Below are positions 16,067-24,665 of a stretch of DNA of 64,000 bases, piece by piece. The notes beneath the pieces were generated by a model. That model was not told the DNA's origin. It was given only the letters and a program-made list of their open reading frames with translations, and searched no databases. Every line of letters begins with the position of its first letter. Positions within the stretch are counted from its first letter, which is position 1. The position numbers and the translations under genes are program-made. Source of the stretch: an uncultured Erythrobacter sp. Its GTDB lineage: Bacteria > Pseudomonadota > Alphaproteobacteria > Sphingomonadales > Sphingomonadaceae. The stretch spans positions 772,709-836,708 of the forward strand of contig NZ_CANMZM010000003.1 in the NCBI RefSeq assembly GCF_947502395.1, in the 5' to 3' direction.

Positions 16067-16100
16067 TACGATATTCGTAGTATATAATACGAAAGTCGTA
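16067..16100. promoter_or_regulatory. Double MarR-type operator in divergent promoter
   Basis: Two copies of the same palindrome, TACGA-N3-TCGTA: one at 16067-16079 and one at 16088-16100. Their centres are 21 bp apart, two turns of the helix, so both face the same side. A TATAAT hexamer at 16083-16088 lies between and overlaps the second site. Placed between marR (plus) and the SnoaL-doxX pair (minus), this is the arrangement of an autorepressing MarR dimer pair. Confidence 0.75.
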
Positions 16101-16123
16101 TTACAAGGGGATTGTCCGTTCCG

Positions 16124-16567
16124 ATGGCAAATGACCACGCCGCGCGCCTTCACTCGCATATCAATTCGCTCATCAACCTCTTTCTGGTGAACGAGCAGAG
16201 CTTTCCCTCGGCTCAGGGCCGGATGCGCTACAGTCCCCTGGATTTTCAGACAATTCGGTTTGTCAGCACCAATCCCGATTGCCCGGCTAAAGCGATTGCG
16301 GATGCATTGGGCGTTGCTCCTACCACGCTGCAATCGGCTTTGGATCGGTTGATTCGCAAGGGATATCTGGAGCGCGGTCCTCACCCGCAAGATGGGCGTG
16401 CCAAGGTCCACCGCCTTACCCCAGACGGGCTAGAGCTTCGCGCAGCAATTGAGGCTCAGGATCTTGAGAACATGCAGTTCCTGCTCGATCCACTGACTGC
16501 GCGCGAAAGAGAGACGTTGCTCAAAATCATGGAAAAGGTGAGCGCCAAGGTCGATGCGGAGGCCTAA
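16124..16567 (+). CDS. MarR family transcriptional regulator
   Basis: A 147-residue winged-helix DNA-binding protein, normally a dimer that releases its operator on binding small ligands or on oxidation. The recognition region is CPAKAIADALGVAPTTLQSALDRLIRKGYLERGPHPQDGRAKVHRLTPDG, with the wing ending DGRAKVHRLT. Start: the ATG at 16124, behind AAGGGG; a TTG at 16112 is in frame but too close to that site. Divergent from SnoaL-doxX with a duplicated palindromic operator between, so it most likely controls both directions. Confidence 0.9.
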   Translation: MANDHAARLHSHINSLINLFLVNEQSFPSAQGRMRYSPLDFQTIRFVSTNPDCPAKAIADALGVAPTTLQSALDRLIRKGYLERGPHPQDGRAKVHRLTPDGLELRAAIEAQDLENMQFLLDPLTARERETLLKIMEKVSAKVDAEA

Positions 16568-16692
16568 CCTTCGCGCTCTTTTGCGAATTCGGTAGCGATT
16601 GAAGCTATGAACGCAATTCTGCGATCAACTGTCGGAAGCGACAGTATTGATGCGAGTTCTATTGCCAACTCTCAAAACGCGAGGCGTCCGGC

Positions 16693-17226
16693 ATGTTCAA
16701 ATCAGTTTCAATTGGCCTCTTACTTCTTGGATTGGGCATTAGCGTGCCCGTCACTGCTCAAACCAATGGCAATTCCTACCTTCAAGAGGCAAACCAGCTC
16801 ACACCTCAAGATGAGCAGGCGATCCGCCAGGTGATTGCACGGCTAAACCATGCCTTGGATGCCGAAGACTACTCACTCTATGGAAGTTTTTTTGCCGATG
16901 ACGGCGTGTTCGTGTCCGGATTTGGAGATGCAGTCGGCCCAGGCAACGTGGCAAAAGCACTAGAGCAAGTGCGCCCCTTTATTAGCAATCGTCGGCACTC
17001 CGCGAGCAATCTTGTCATCAGCGGCGATAGCGAACAGGCTATTGTCACGTCCTACTTGATCGTTTTTGAGCGGGTTTCATCGCTTGAGTATGTCGGTTCG
17101 GCGGTGAACGTGGACACATTGGAGAAGCGTGACGGAGTCTGGAAAGTTGTGCGCCATGATTCAACTCTCGATCCTGCCACCCAAAAGTACATCGAAGAGC
17201 TGATGTCGGGTGAGAGCGGTGGCTAA
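16693..17226 (+). CDS. Secreted SnoaL-like/DUF4440-type protein
   Basis: A 177-residue protein with a signal peptide (MFKSVSIGLLLLGLGISVPVTAQ) and an NTF2-fold domain. DEQAIRQVIARLNHALDAEDYSLYGSFFADDGVFVSGFGDAVG is the typical first half, and KRDGVWKVVRHDSTLD the terminal strands. It is not closely similar to the SnoaL-like protein at 15536-16021. It is alone between marR and ccrM on the plus strand and is followed by a terminator. Function unknown; possibly ligand binding or a small isomerase/hydrolase in the periplasm. Confidence 0.78.
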   Translation: MFKSVSIGLLLLGLGISVPVTAQTNGNSYLQEANQLTPQDEQAIRQVIARLNHALDAEDYSLYGSFFADDGVFVSGFGDAVGPGNVAKALEQVRPFISNRRHSASNLVISGDSEQAIVTSYLIVFERVSSLEYVGSAVNVDTLEKRDGVWKVVRHDSTLDPATQKYIEELMSGESGG

Positions 17227-17282
17227 CGCATTAGGCTACACAAGAAAGCCGGAGCTCGAGTCCTCCGCGCAACACCCCCTAC

Positions 17283-17317
17283 ATCTTGAGTCCCGCTTTT
17301 GCGGGCGGACTCAAGAT
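17283..17317 (+). terminator. Terminator-like hairpin after SnoaL-like gene
   Basis: ATCTTGAGTCC at 17283-17293 pairs with GGACTCAAGAT at 17307-17317, with an inner CCCGC-TTTT-GCGGG stem. Outer flanks (ACACCCCC / GTGTGGGG) may extend it. A short T-run appears 14 bases later (GTTTTGTT). It separates the SnoaL-like gene from ccrM. Confidence 0.65.
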
Positions 17318-17369
17318 TGTGTGGGGCCCCGTTTTGTTCCTCGGTTCACTTAGGGGCGTTTACGAAGCA

Positions 17370-17377
17370 TTAACCAT
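17370..17377 (+). promoter_or_regulatory. CtrA-like half-site upstream of ccrM
   Basis: TTAACCAT, the extended CtrA half-site known from Caulobacter promoters, lies 91 bases upstream of the ccrM start codon. In Caulobacter, CtrA activates ccrM late in the cell cycle. An 8-base match alone is weak; the location makes it credible. Confidence 0.4.
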
Positions 17378-17443
17378 AAGGCCTCAGAAACTAAGCGCTT
17401 GACGCGGAGTCCAAAGGGACTCATCCCCTGTGGATAAGTTTGA

Positions 17444-18610
<1,167 letters not shown>

Positions 18611-18775
18611 CATCCTACACAAAAGGCGCTTCATCGAAAACCATGAATCGTTATCGCCTGCCTTGCACGGCTCGCCGATCCTGTAGTCAACCGTTCAGAT
18701 TACCTCTTCGTAATTGCGTGATCCCTCGCGCAATCCCCTAACTCTCGCGCGTGGGTTTAGGAGAAGAGAAGACCC

Positions 18776-19570
18776 ATGAAACACCTTTCAAATCTCACCT
18801 TCGTTCCGGTTGTTATGGCCGCCATTGTTGCTGTCCCCGCGGCTGCACAAGACGGCGCACAAGAAGGCCCATACATTGGCCTTAGCGGCGGTGTCTCGCT
18901 GCCCAGTGACAGTTCCAATTCAGGCACATTCGATGCAGGCGTTCCCGAAACCGATGACTTTGGTTCAATCCCGGAGGGCACCGATCTTGCGTTGGAAACT
19001 GACTTTGACACTGGCTACACGATAAGTGGCCAAGCCGGATATGCCTTTAACAATGGCTTCCGCGTTGAGGTCGAAGCCGCATATTCCGAATATGACGTTG
19101 ATAGCCACGAGGGGCTATTGGTCGGCGGGGCCAATATCGACGGTGTTGATTCCGCCGTTCTCACGCGCGGCCCGGCCGACGCGGGCAATCCAACCGTTGG
19201 AGACGTGCTTGCCGATGGGCAGGGCGATGTCTCCAATTTCGGCGTGTACGGCAATGTCTTCTACGACATTCAAACTGGCAGTGGGTTCAAGCCCTATGTT
19301 GGCGCTGGCGTCGGCTATCAGTGGGTGGATGTTGATTATGCGCCATCCGGCGTGGAGGTCGGCGACGACGATGATGGTGTCTTTGCCTATCAATTGATGG
19401 CCGGTGCGAGCTATGCGGTGACGGACACCGTCGAGCTTTTTGGACAGTACACTTTCCGCGACACGACAGAGGATGCGGACATTCCTCTTACCCTGTTGCC
19501 CGCCACTCTGGGTGTTGAAAGCCAACAGTCGTTGCTTACCGCTGGAGTGCGCGTGCGATTTGGCGGCTAA
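18776..19570 (+). CDS. Outer-membrane beta-barrel protein
   Basis: A 264-residue porin-like small barrel of the OmpA/OprF-type membrane-domain class. Signal peptide MKHLSNLTFVPVVMAAIVAVPAAA, then alternating amphipathic strands such as GPYIGLSGGVSLPS, FNNGFRVEVEAAYSEYDVD and FKPYVGAGVGYQWVDVDY, ending LTAGVRVRFGG. Ribosome site AGGAGAAG upstream of the ATG. Acidic loops (VGDDDDGV) may bind cations. Similar in layout to the barrel at 21951. Transport or adhesion role unknown. Confidence 0.85.
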   Translation: MKHLSNLTFVPVVMAAIVAVPAAAQDGAQEGPYIGLSGGVSLPSDSSNSGTFDAGVPETDDFGSIPEGTDLALETDFDTGYTISGQAGYAFNNGFRVEVEAAYSEYDVDSHEGLLVGGANIDGVDSAVLTRGPADAGNPTVGDVLADGQGDVSNFGVYGNVFYDIQTGSGFKPYVGAGVGYQWVDVDYAPSGVEVGDDDDGVFAYQLMAGASYAVTDTVELFGQYTFRDTTEDADIPLTLLPATLGVESQQSLLTAGVRVRFGG

Positions 19571-19592
19571 GAGCCCAGTCTCATTCAAAGCG

Positions 19593-19624
19593 AAAGGGCC
19601 GTGCAGGGATGCGCGGCCCTTTTT
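19593..19624 (+). terminator. Rho-independent terminator after barrel gene
   Basis: AAAGGGCCG at 19593-19601 pairs with CGGCCCTTT at 19614-19622 around a 12-base loop and runs into a T-tract (TTTTT at 19620-19624). Located 23 bases after the barrel stop codon. Confidence 0.85.
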
Positions 19625-19811
19625 CGATGGGCCCAAGGCAGGGGGTAATTGAGGGTGGCTTCTGTCCTACAAGCCACCGCTTTGCTAAAGCCCATGGCCA
19701 TGCATCAAACAGGCTCCTTTACGACCGCTTCAATGGCGATTTAGGGCCGAAAAACCTTTTGCCTTTAGACAGTGTCTCAAGTGTCTCAAACCGGAAGAGA
19801 TCAGAACGCTT

Positions 19812-20954
19812 ATGAGCTCCAATATTTATCTTCACCCAGTTGGCCTTGCGCTTGGTCCACAAAGCGAATCCACCGGGGACGGTCCAGGAGCGATCCGGCT
19901 CGCTGGCACGATGGCCTATGCCAGCCGCTTTGTGCTTATCGTGCGCGAAGAGGGAAAGGTAACGCACCGCCGGGTCTTCGGCTTAAGTGATGCAGCTGAA
20001 GCTTTGGATGAACCTGGAGGGACGCTGGCCCGCGAAGCGCAAGTGCAGTGGGCGAACCTTCAAAAGGTTCACGATCCCTTGCCATTGGGGGAGCGCACCG
20101 TCCGCCTCGATCAGCCACAGGTCATGGGTGTGCTCAATGTAACACCAGACAGCTTTAGCGACGGTGGCGAATGGCTAGAGAAGCCCGATGCAGGGGCGGC
20201 CCATGCGGCGGCAATGCTCGAAGCCGGCGCATCCATCATCGACATTGGCGGAGAAAGCACGCGGCCAGGAGGCAACGCGACCTTTGAGGGTGATGAGATT
20301 GATCGGGTAGTCCCGGCGATTGAGTATTGCGCACAAATGGGCGCTGCGATCAGCGTCGATACAAGGCGGGCGGGCGTGCTGGAGGCGGCGCTTGGCAAGG
20401 GGGCGCATATGGCCAACGATGTCTCTGCCCTGCGTTATGACCCACGCATGCTCGAGCTAGTCGCGAGTGCAAAATGCCCGGTCGTGTTGATGCACGCTCC
20501 GGGGACCGGCGAAGACTTGCATTCGTTAGAGGGCTTGAGCGGAGGCGAATACAAGGATGTGGTGAGCGATGTGTTCGACACACTTCATCACCAGCGCGCC
20601 AAGGCGATTGCTGGCGGTATTGCGGAGGAGCGGATCATGATCGATCCGGGCATCGGCTTCGGCAAATCTCTTGCTGATAACCTTTTACTTATCAATGCTT
20701 TACCGCTTTTCCATGCATTGGGAAGTCCGCTGCTTGTCGGGCTAAGTCGCAAGCGCATGATCGGCGCGCTGAGCCGTGAAGAGCCCCCGCATGAGCGGCT
20801 TGGTGGATCGATTGCCTTGGCCATGGCGGCAATGAATGCTGGCGCGCATATGCTGCGGGTGCATGACGTGCCTGAGACGGTTCAGGCGCGCAATGTATGG
20901 CGCGGGCTGCGCGATGCGGCTCTGACCGACTTTAGCCTGCTGCCGGGTATGTGA
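19812..20954 (+). CDS. folP: Dihydropteroate synthase
   Basis: A 380-residue enzyme joining p-aminobenzoate to dihydropterin pyrophosphate in folate synthesis. The TIM-barrel core starts near residue 103 with QVMGVLNVTPDSFSDGGEW, followed by IIDIGGESTRPGG, SVDTRRAGVLEAAL, ANDVSALR, VLMHAPG, IDPGIGFGKSLADNL and GLSRKRMIG, all family motifs. The first about 100 residues are an extension absent from E. coli FolP, often seen in sphingomonad DHPS. Transcribed alone on the plus strand between a barrel gene and a convergent SDR. Sulfonamide target. Confidence 0.93.
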   Translation: MSSNIYLHPVGLALGPQSESTGDGPGAIRLAGTMAYASRFVLIVREEGKVTHRRVFGLSDAAEALDEPGGTLAREAQVQWANLQKVHDPLPLGERTVRLDQPQVMGVLNVTPDSFSDGGEWLEKPDAGAAHAAAMLEAGASIIDIGGESTRPGGNATFEGDEIDRVVPAIEYCAQMGAAISVDTRRAGVLEAALGKGAHMANDVSALRYDPRMLELVASAKCPVVLMHAPGTGEDLHSLEGLSGGEYKDVVSDVFDTLHHQRAKAIAGGIAEERIMIDPGIGFGKSLADNLLLINALPLFHALGSPLLVGLSRKRMIGALSREEPPHERLGGSIALAMAAMNAGAHMLRVHDVPETVQARNVWRGLRDAALTDFSLLPGM

Positions 20955-20960
20955 TTGCCG

Positions 20961-21731
20961 TTAGAGGGTGAACCCGCCGTCGCTAACCAATACATGGCCA
21001 GTGATGTTGGAGCCCGCATCGCTGAGCATGTAGAGGATGGTTCCGGCTATTTCCTCTGAAGTTGCAAAGCGTTGATTCGGCGTTGTCTTGGACATGCGCT
21101 TGATGGTTTCCTCGCGGCCAATCGCTTCGACAGAGCGGTTGAAGTCGTCTCCGCCCTCCCAGATGGCGGTGTCGACCCCGCCCGGAGCGATGGCATTGAC
21201 GCGGATGTTGGCGGAGGCGTTCTCCATCGCGGCAATGCGAGCCATGTGTGCGACGGCGGCTTTGGCAGGGCCATACGGGCCAATGCCGGGAACTGGCTTC
21301 ACACCGGTCGAGGAGCCGGTGACAACCACGCTGCCGCCGCTGCCCTTTTCATTGGCCTTGATCGCTCGCAAAGCGGCGCGCAGCGTCAGGAAGGCCCCAT
21401 CGAGGTTCACATCCATAACCCTGCGCCACTCGGCGAATTCGAGGTCTGCCACCTCGCCAAATCCACCGATCCCAGCGTTGACGACAGCATGATCGAGGTC
21501 AGCAAGCTTGGGCTCCAGCCCGTCCCACAAGGCTTCATCGGCGACGCTTCCTTTGATGGCTTCAACTTCGCAGTCGAGGTTGAGTGCAGCGAGCCCCTCG
21601 GCATCAACATCGACGAGGAACAGCTTTGCCGCTCCGCGTTCTGCAAAGAGCTTCGCACAGCCAGCGCCAATGCCCGAAGCTGCGCCTGTAACGAGTGCCG
21701 TGCGGCCGGCGAAGTCTTTGAGAGTGGTCAT
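20961..21731 (-). CDS. Short-chain dehydrogenase/reductase
   Basis: A 256-residue classical SDR with the NAD(P)-binding TGAASGIGAG motif, NAGIGG, the catalytic serine in VVTGSSTG and the YGPAK (Y-x3-K) pair. D in FLVDVDAEG after beta-2 suggests NAD preference. Substrate not predictable. It is convergent with folP (6-base gap) and divergent from the second barrel gene. The frame is open to 21767 but the ATG at 21731 (MTTLKDFAGRTALVTG) is the natural start. Confidence 0.9.
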   Translation of the reverse strand: MTTLKDFAGRTALVTGAASGIGAGCAKLFAERGAAKLFLVDVDAEGLAALNLDCEVEAIKGSVADEALWDGLEPKLADLDHAVVNAGIGGFGEVADLEFAEWRRVMDVNLDGAFLTLRAALRAIKANEKGSGGSVVVTGSSTGVKPVPGIGPYGPAKAAVAHMARIAAMENASANIRVNAIAPGGVDTAIWEGGDDFNRSVEAIGREETIKRMSKTTPNQRFATSEEIAGTILYMLSDAGSNITGHVLVSDGGFTL

Positions 21732-21950
21732 GACGAGCGCGCTAGAACCCGCTTCGCCAATGATCAAGCATCCGATCTTTTGCGCTGCTCTGGAGTCATT
21801 TCTAACAGCAGGAAATCAGGGGTAAAAACGGCTCACCGCAAAGGTCGAAAAAAGATGTAACCAAGTTCGAAAAGGGGGCGAACCCATGCACGAGGCGCGT
21901 GTGAGAACGGCGTGTCTTGATAGTCCCCGAACGTCCTCAGGAGTTTTTAC

Positions 21951-22712
21951 ATGACCTTTACCTCTTCCCACCGCATAGCACTGACCCTCGTTTCTGGCGC
22001 AGGTGCGATCGTCCTTCCAATGACATCCGCAGCCGCTCAGGAAGTTGACGGCGGGGTTTATGTTCGCGGTGGAGTGGGCATCACTCTGCCCAGTGATTTT
22101 GATCTTGATGGTATTCAAGCCCCCGAAGGCCTATCGCCTGGCGTTGCTGGTGCCCCCGCCAATGTCGACATCGACCTCGACAGTGATGTCACGCTCTCGG
22201 GAGCTATTGGCTATCAACTTCCGACCGTTCTGTTCGGCGCTATCCAGCCCAGCTTTGAACTTGAGTATACCTATGCCAGCCCCGGCGTTGACGGTGGTAG
22301 TTTTAACGGCGGCGACCAGACCTTCGGAGGTGAGGTTGATGTTCAGACATTCACTGTGAACTATCAGGCCGATATCATCCATTCGGATAACCAGCGACTG
22401 ACCCCGTTCTTTGGCGGCGGCATCGGGATCGCTGATGTAGACAGCAGTGTTGCATATTTCCCGGCAACCGCAACCGCGCCAACCTTCACTGTGGCCGACG
22501 ACGACACAGCGTTCGTCTATCAGGGTGATATCGGTCTTCGCTATGATGTCACAGATGCGATCGCATTGGATGCTCGAGCACGATATCAGAGAGTGGATGG
22601 CGTTGATCTTGAGCGCCGGTTCATCGGCGGCGGTGCGAACGATTTCAGCTCGGATCTCTCAGGTGATTACGAAACTGTCAGCTTCGTCGCAGGAGTTCGC
22701 TATAACTTCTAA
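21951..22712 (+). CDS. Outer-membrane beta-barrel protein
   Basis: A 253-residue small barrel: signal peptide ending MTSAAAQ, strands GGVYVRGGVGITLPSDF, DVTLSGAIGYQLPT, FELEYTYASP and a final VSFVAGVRYNF with the terminal phenylalanine recognised by the BAM complex. Ribosome site CAGGAG upstream. The order of elements (LPSD motif after strand 1, acidic loop, DVTDAIALDARARYQ strand) parallels the barrel at 18776, so the two look like distant paralogues. Function unknown. Confidence 0.85.
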   Translation: MTFTSSHRIALTLVSGAGAIVLPMTSAAAQEVDGGVYVRGGVGITLPSDFDLDGIQAPEGLSPGVAGAPANVDIDLDSDVTLSGAIGYQLPTVLFGAIQPSFELEYTYASPGVDGGSFNGGDQTFGGEVDVQTFTVNYQADIIHSDNQRLTPFFGGGIGIADVDSSVAYFPATATAPTFTVADDDTAFVYQGDIGLRYDVTDAIALDARARYQRVDGVDLERRFIGGGANDFSSDLSGDYETVSFVAGVRYNF

Positions 22713-22727
22713 GCGGTGCCTGGCTGG

Positions 22728-24233
22728 CTAAGCTGCATTGTCGATGCCGAGGTCGCTCAGCTTGCGATAGAGCGTAGAACGCCCAATCCCAAGCCGTCGG
22801 GCGACCTCGGTCATCCGTCCTCGATAATGACCGATGGCCAAGCGGATCACATCGGCCTCGATCTCTTCAAGCGGGCGCAGATTGCCGTCCTCTGTGTAGA
22901 GCATCACACCTACACCTTCATGCTGAGCCGAGCGGGTCGAGCATTCTAGTTCACCGATCATTTCGGAAAGCTGTGGGAAGCTGTCGGCGGTCAGCGTATC
23001 GCCCTCGCAATAAACGGCCGCCCGGAACAGGACAGATTGCAACTGACGCACGTTGCCCGGCCAGTCATATGCGGCAAGGAGCGCAAGTGCGCTGTCAGAA
23101 ATTGACAGATGCGTCAGACCGGGTTGCTCACCAATGCGGGTGAGAAAATGCCGGGTGAGGGCCGGGATATCGCCGGTGCGCTCTCGCAAAGGTGGCAGTT
23201 GCACGCGGGTGGCACCGAGCTTGCCTGCGAGGGCTTTGTCAAACACACCGCCATCGACAAGCTGCTGGAGGCTCATATTGCTGGCTGACAGAATACGGAC
23301 ATCGACGCGGAAGCCGTGAGCGGCACCAACCGGGCGCACGATACCGGTCTCAAGCCCATCAAACAGGCGCTCTTGTACAGCTATGCTCAGCCGATCGATC
23401 TCGTCCAAAACAAGAGTGCCACCATCGCAATGCTGAAGCGCGCCGATCTGACGGTCAAAAGCACCGGGGAAGGCGTTGGGCTCGTGGCCGAACAACACAG
23501 ATTCGATAGAGTTTGGAGGAACGCTAGCGATATTGACGATGCGCAGAGACTCTTTGGAGCGCGGTGACGCGGCATGCATGGCACGCATCAGCATCTCTTT
23601 CCCGGTCCCGCTTTCGCCTTCGATTAGCGAGTGGTTGTGACCTCGGGCCGCCTTGGCGGCTTGCGCGAGAGCGGTACGAAACGGCGGTGCCGTGCCGATC
23701 ATCGCGTCGAAATCGAGGCTCGCCGACATCTTCTCGGTCAGTGGAGCAAGCTCATCGCGTGGTGCTTCTCTCGTGGTGACCGCGCGCAAGGCTTCCATCA
23801 GCCGGTCAGGAGAGACTGGCTTCACGAGATAGTCACTGGCCCCCGCACGCATCGCTTCGACCGCAAGCAAAGGAGAAGCGCTGGTGGTAAGCATGAGAAT
23901 AGGGAGTGCAGGTCGACGCTCTTTAAGCTCGGCTATAAGCGAACATGCATCATCGCCTGGGACCCATTGATCGAGAAGGATAGCAGAAAGCTGCATCCCT
24001 TCGCGTGTGCCCAGCATTGCGATGGCAGTCTCCGCATCACTGGCAACGACCGTGCGCCAGCCGTCACGCGCGGCGATTGCAGAAATCAAGCGACTTTGGG
24101 CGGGCTCATCATCGATGAGCATGACGATGCGCGTATCGAGGTCCGATTCGTCGTGCAAATCTGTGCCACCCGCACGAGCGTCATCGGTGTGTACGCCCGA
24201 CAAATACTCAGGGTGTTCATCGCTTTGCGCCAT
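22728..24233 (-). CDS. NtrC-family response regulator with degenerate sigma-54 loop
   Basis: About 501 residues: an N-terminal receiver with the phospho-Asp in ILLDQWVPGDD and lysine in YLVKPVS, an AAA+ domain with Walker A GESGTGKE and Walker B GGTLVLDEI, and a Fis-type helix-turn-helix (MTEVARRLGIGRSTLYRKL). The sigma-54 contact loop, normally GAFTGA, reads NAFPGA, and the helix normally FREDLYYRL reads FDKALAGKL. Proteins lacking GAFTGA, such as TyrR, act with sigma-70 instead. Start chosen at MAQSDEHPEY (24233); the frame is open to 24296. Divergent from the CoxIV/pnt group. Confidence 0.85.
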   Translation of the reverse strand: MAQSDEHPEYLSGVHTDDARAGGTDLHDESDLDTRIVMLIDDEPAQSRLISAIAARDGWRTVVASDAETAIAMLGTREGMQLSAILLDQWVPGDDACSLIAELKERRPALPILMLTTSASPLLAVEAMRAGASDYLVKPVSPDRLMEALRAVTTREAPRDELAPLTEKMSASLDFDAMIGTAPPFRTALAQAAKAARGHNHSLIEGESGTGKEMLMRAMHAASPRSKESLRIVNIASVPPNSIESVLFGHEPNAFPGAFDRQIGALQHCDGGTLVLDEIDRLSIAVQERLFDGLETGIVRPVGAAHGFRVDVRILSASNMSLQQLVDGGVFDKALAGKLGATRVQLPPLRERTGDIPALTRHFLTRIGEQPGLTHLSISDSALALLAAYDWPGNVRQLQSVLFRAAVYCEGDTLTADSFPQLSEMIGELECSTRSAQHEGVGVMLYTEDGNLRPLEEIEADVIRLAIGHYRGRMTEVARRLGIGRSTLYRKLSDLGIDNAA

Positions 24234-24529
24234 ATATTCGGCCCTGATTCCTTCAAGCCCCGGCCATCGCCCCGGGGTGAGACGTGTTGTTGGCATAAAG
24301 GAGGCGGGTAAAGACGGAATTAAGGCTGTTGCGAGTTGTCACTCTTCAGACCATTCTCTGTTCGGTTCGGAACAACAAACACCCGTGATGGGTTGAGCAA
24401 GTGCTTGCCCTTCGATAGTGGGCTACGGGAACAAATGACGAGCGATCACATTCCATTCGCAACACTGTTCGATTTGGGGCGCGATTGAAGGATCGTTCGA
24501 GGGAAAGTTAGCTAAAGGGACAAGTTACA

Positions 24530-24652
24530 ATGTCGGTCAATGATATGGATCACGCACGCTCCACATACGCGGGCTTTATGGGAGCGCTCAAATGGGCAAT
24601 TCCGCTCATCGCGATCATCACATTTATCGTCATTGCGCTGATCGCGCCGTAA
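24530..24652 (+). CDS. aa3-type cytochrome c oxidase subunit IV-like peptide
   Basis: A 40-residue single-pass protein (MSVNDMDHARSTYAGFM, then helix GALKWAIPLIAIITFIVIAL). It fits the alphaproteobacterial family of small aa3 oxidase subunit IV proteins (polar N-terminus with H-x3-TY-x2-F, one helix). That subunit sits beside the oxidase core but is not essential in Paracoccus. Here it precedes pntAA by 13 bases and is probably in its operon. The catalytic oxidase subunits are not in this window. Confidence 0.8.
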   Translation: MSVNDMDHARSTYAGFMGALKWAIPLIAIITFIVIALIAP

Positions 24653-24665
24653 AGGCGCAGCCTCA

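Larger units (their letters stand above)
17258..17422. promoter_or_regulatory. Cluster of five GANTC methylation sites upstream of ccrM
   Basis: GAGTC at 17258, 17288 and 17407, and GACTC at 17308 and 17418: five CcrM target sites in 165 bases, against less than one expected by chance. The last two lie within 61 bases of the ccrM start. In Caulobacter, ccrM has GANTC sites in its leader and full methylation lowers transcription, so feedback control is plausible here. The pair at 17288/17308 is part of the terminator stem, which explains two of the five. Confidence 0.55.

Noticed and set aside
19904-19920. Second sigma-54-like site (TGGCACG)
   Set aside because: Inside folP; the -12 element is missing at the required spacing.
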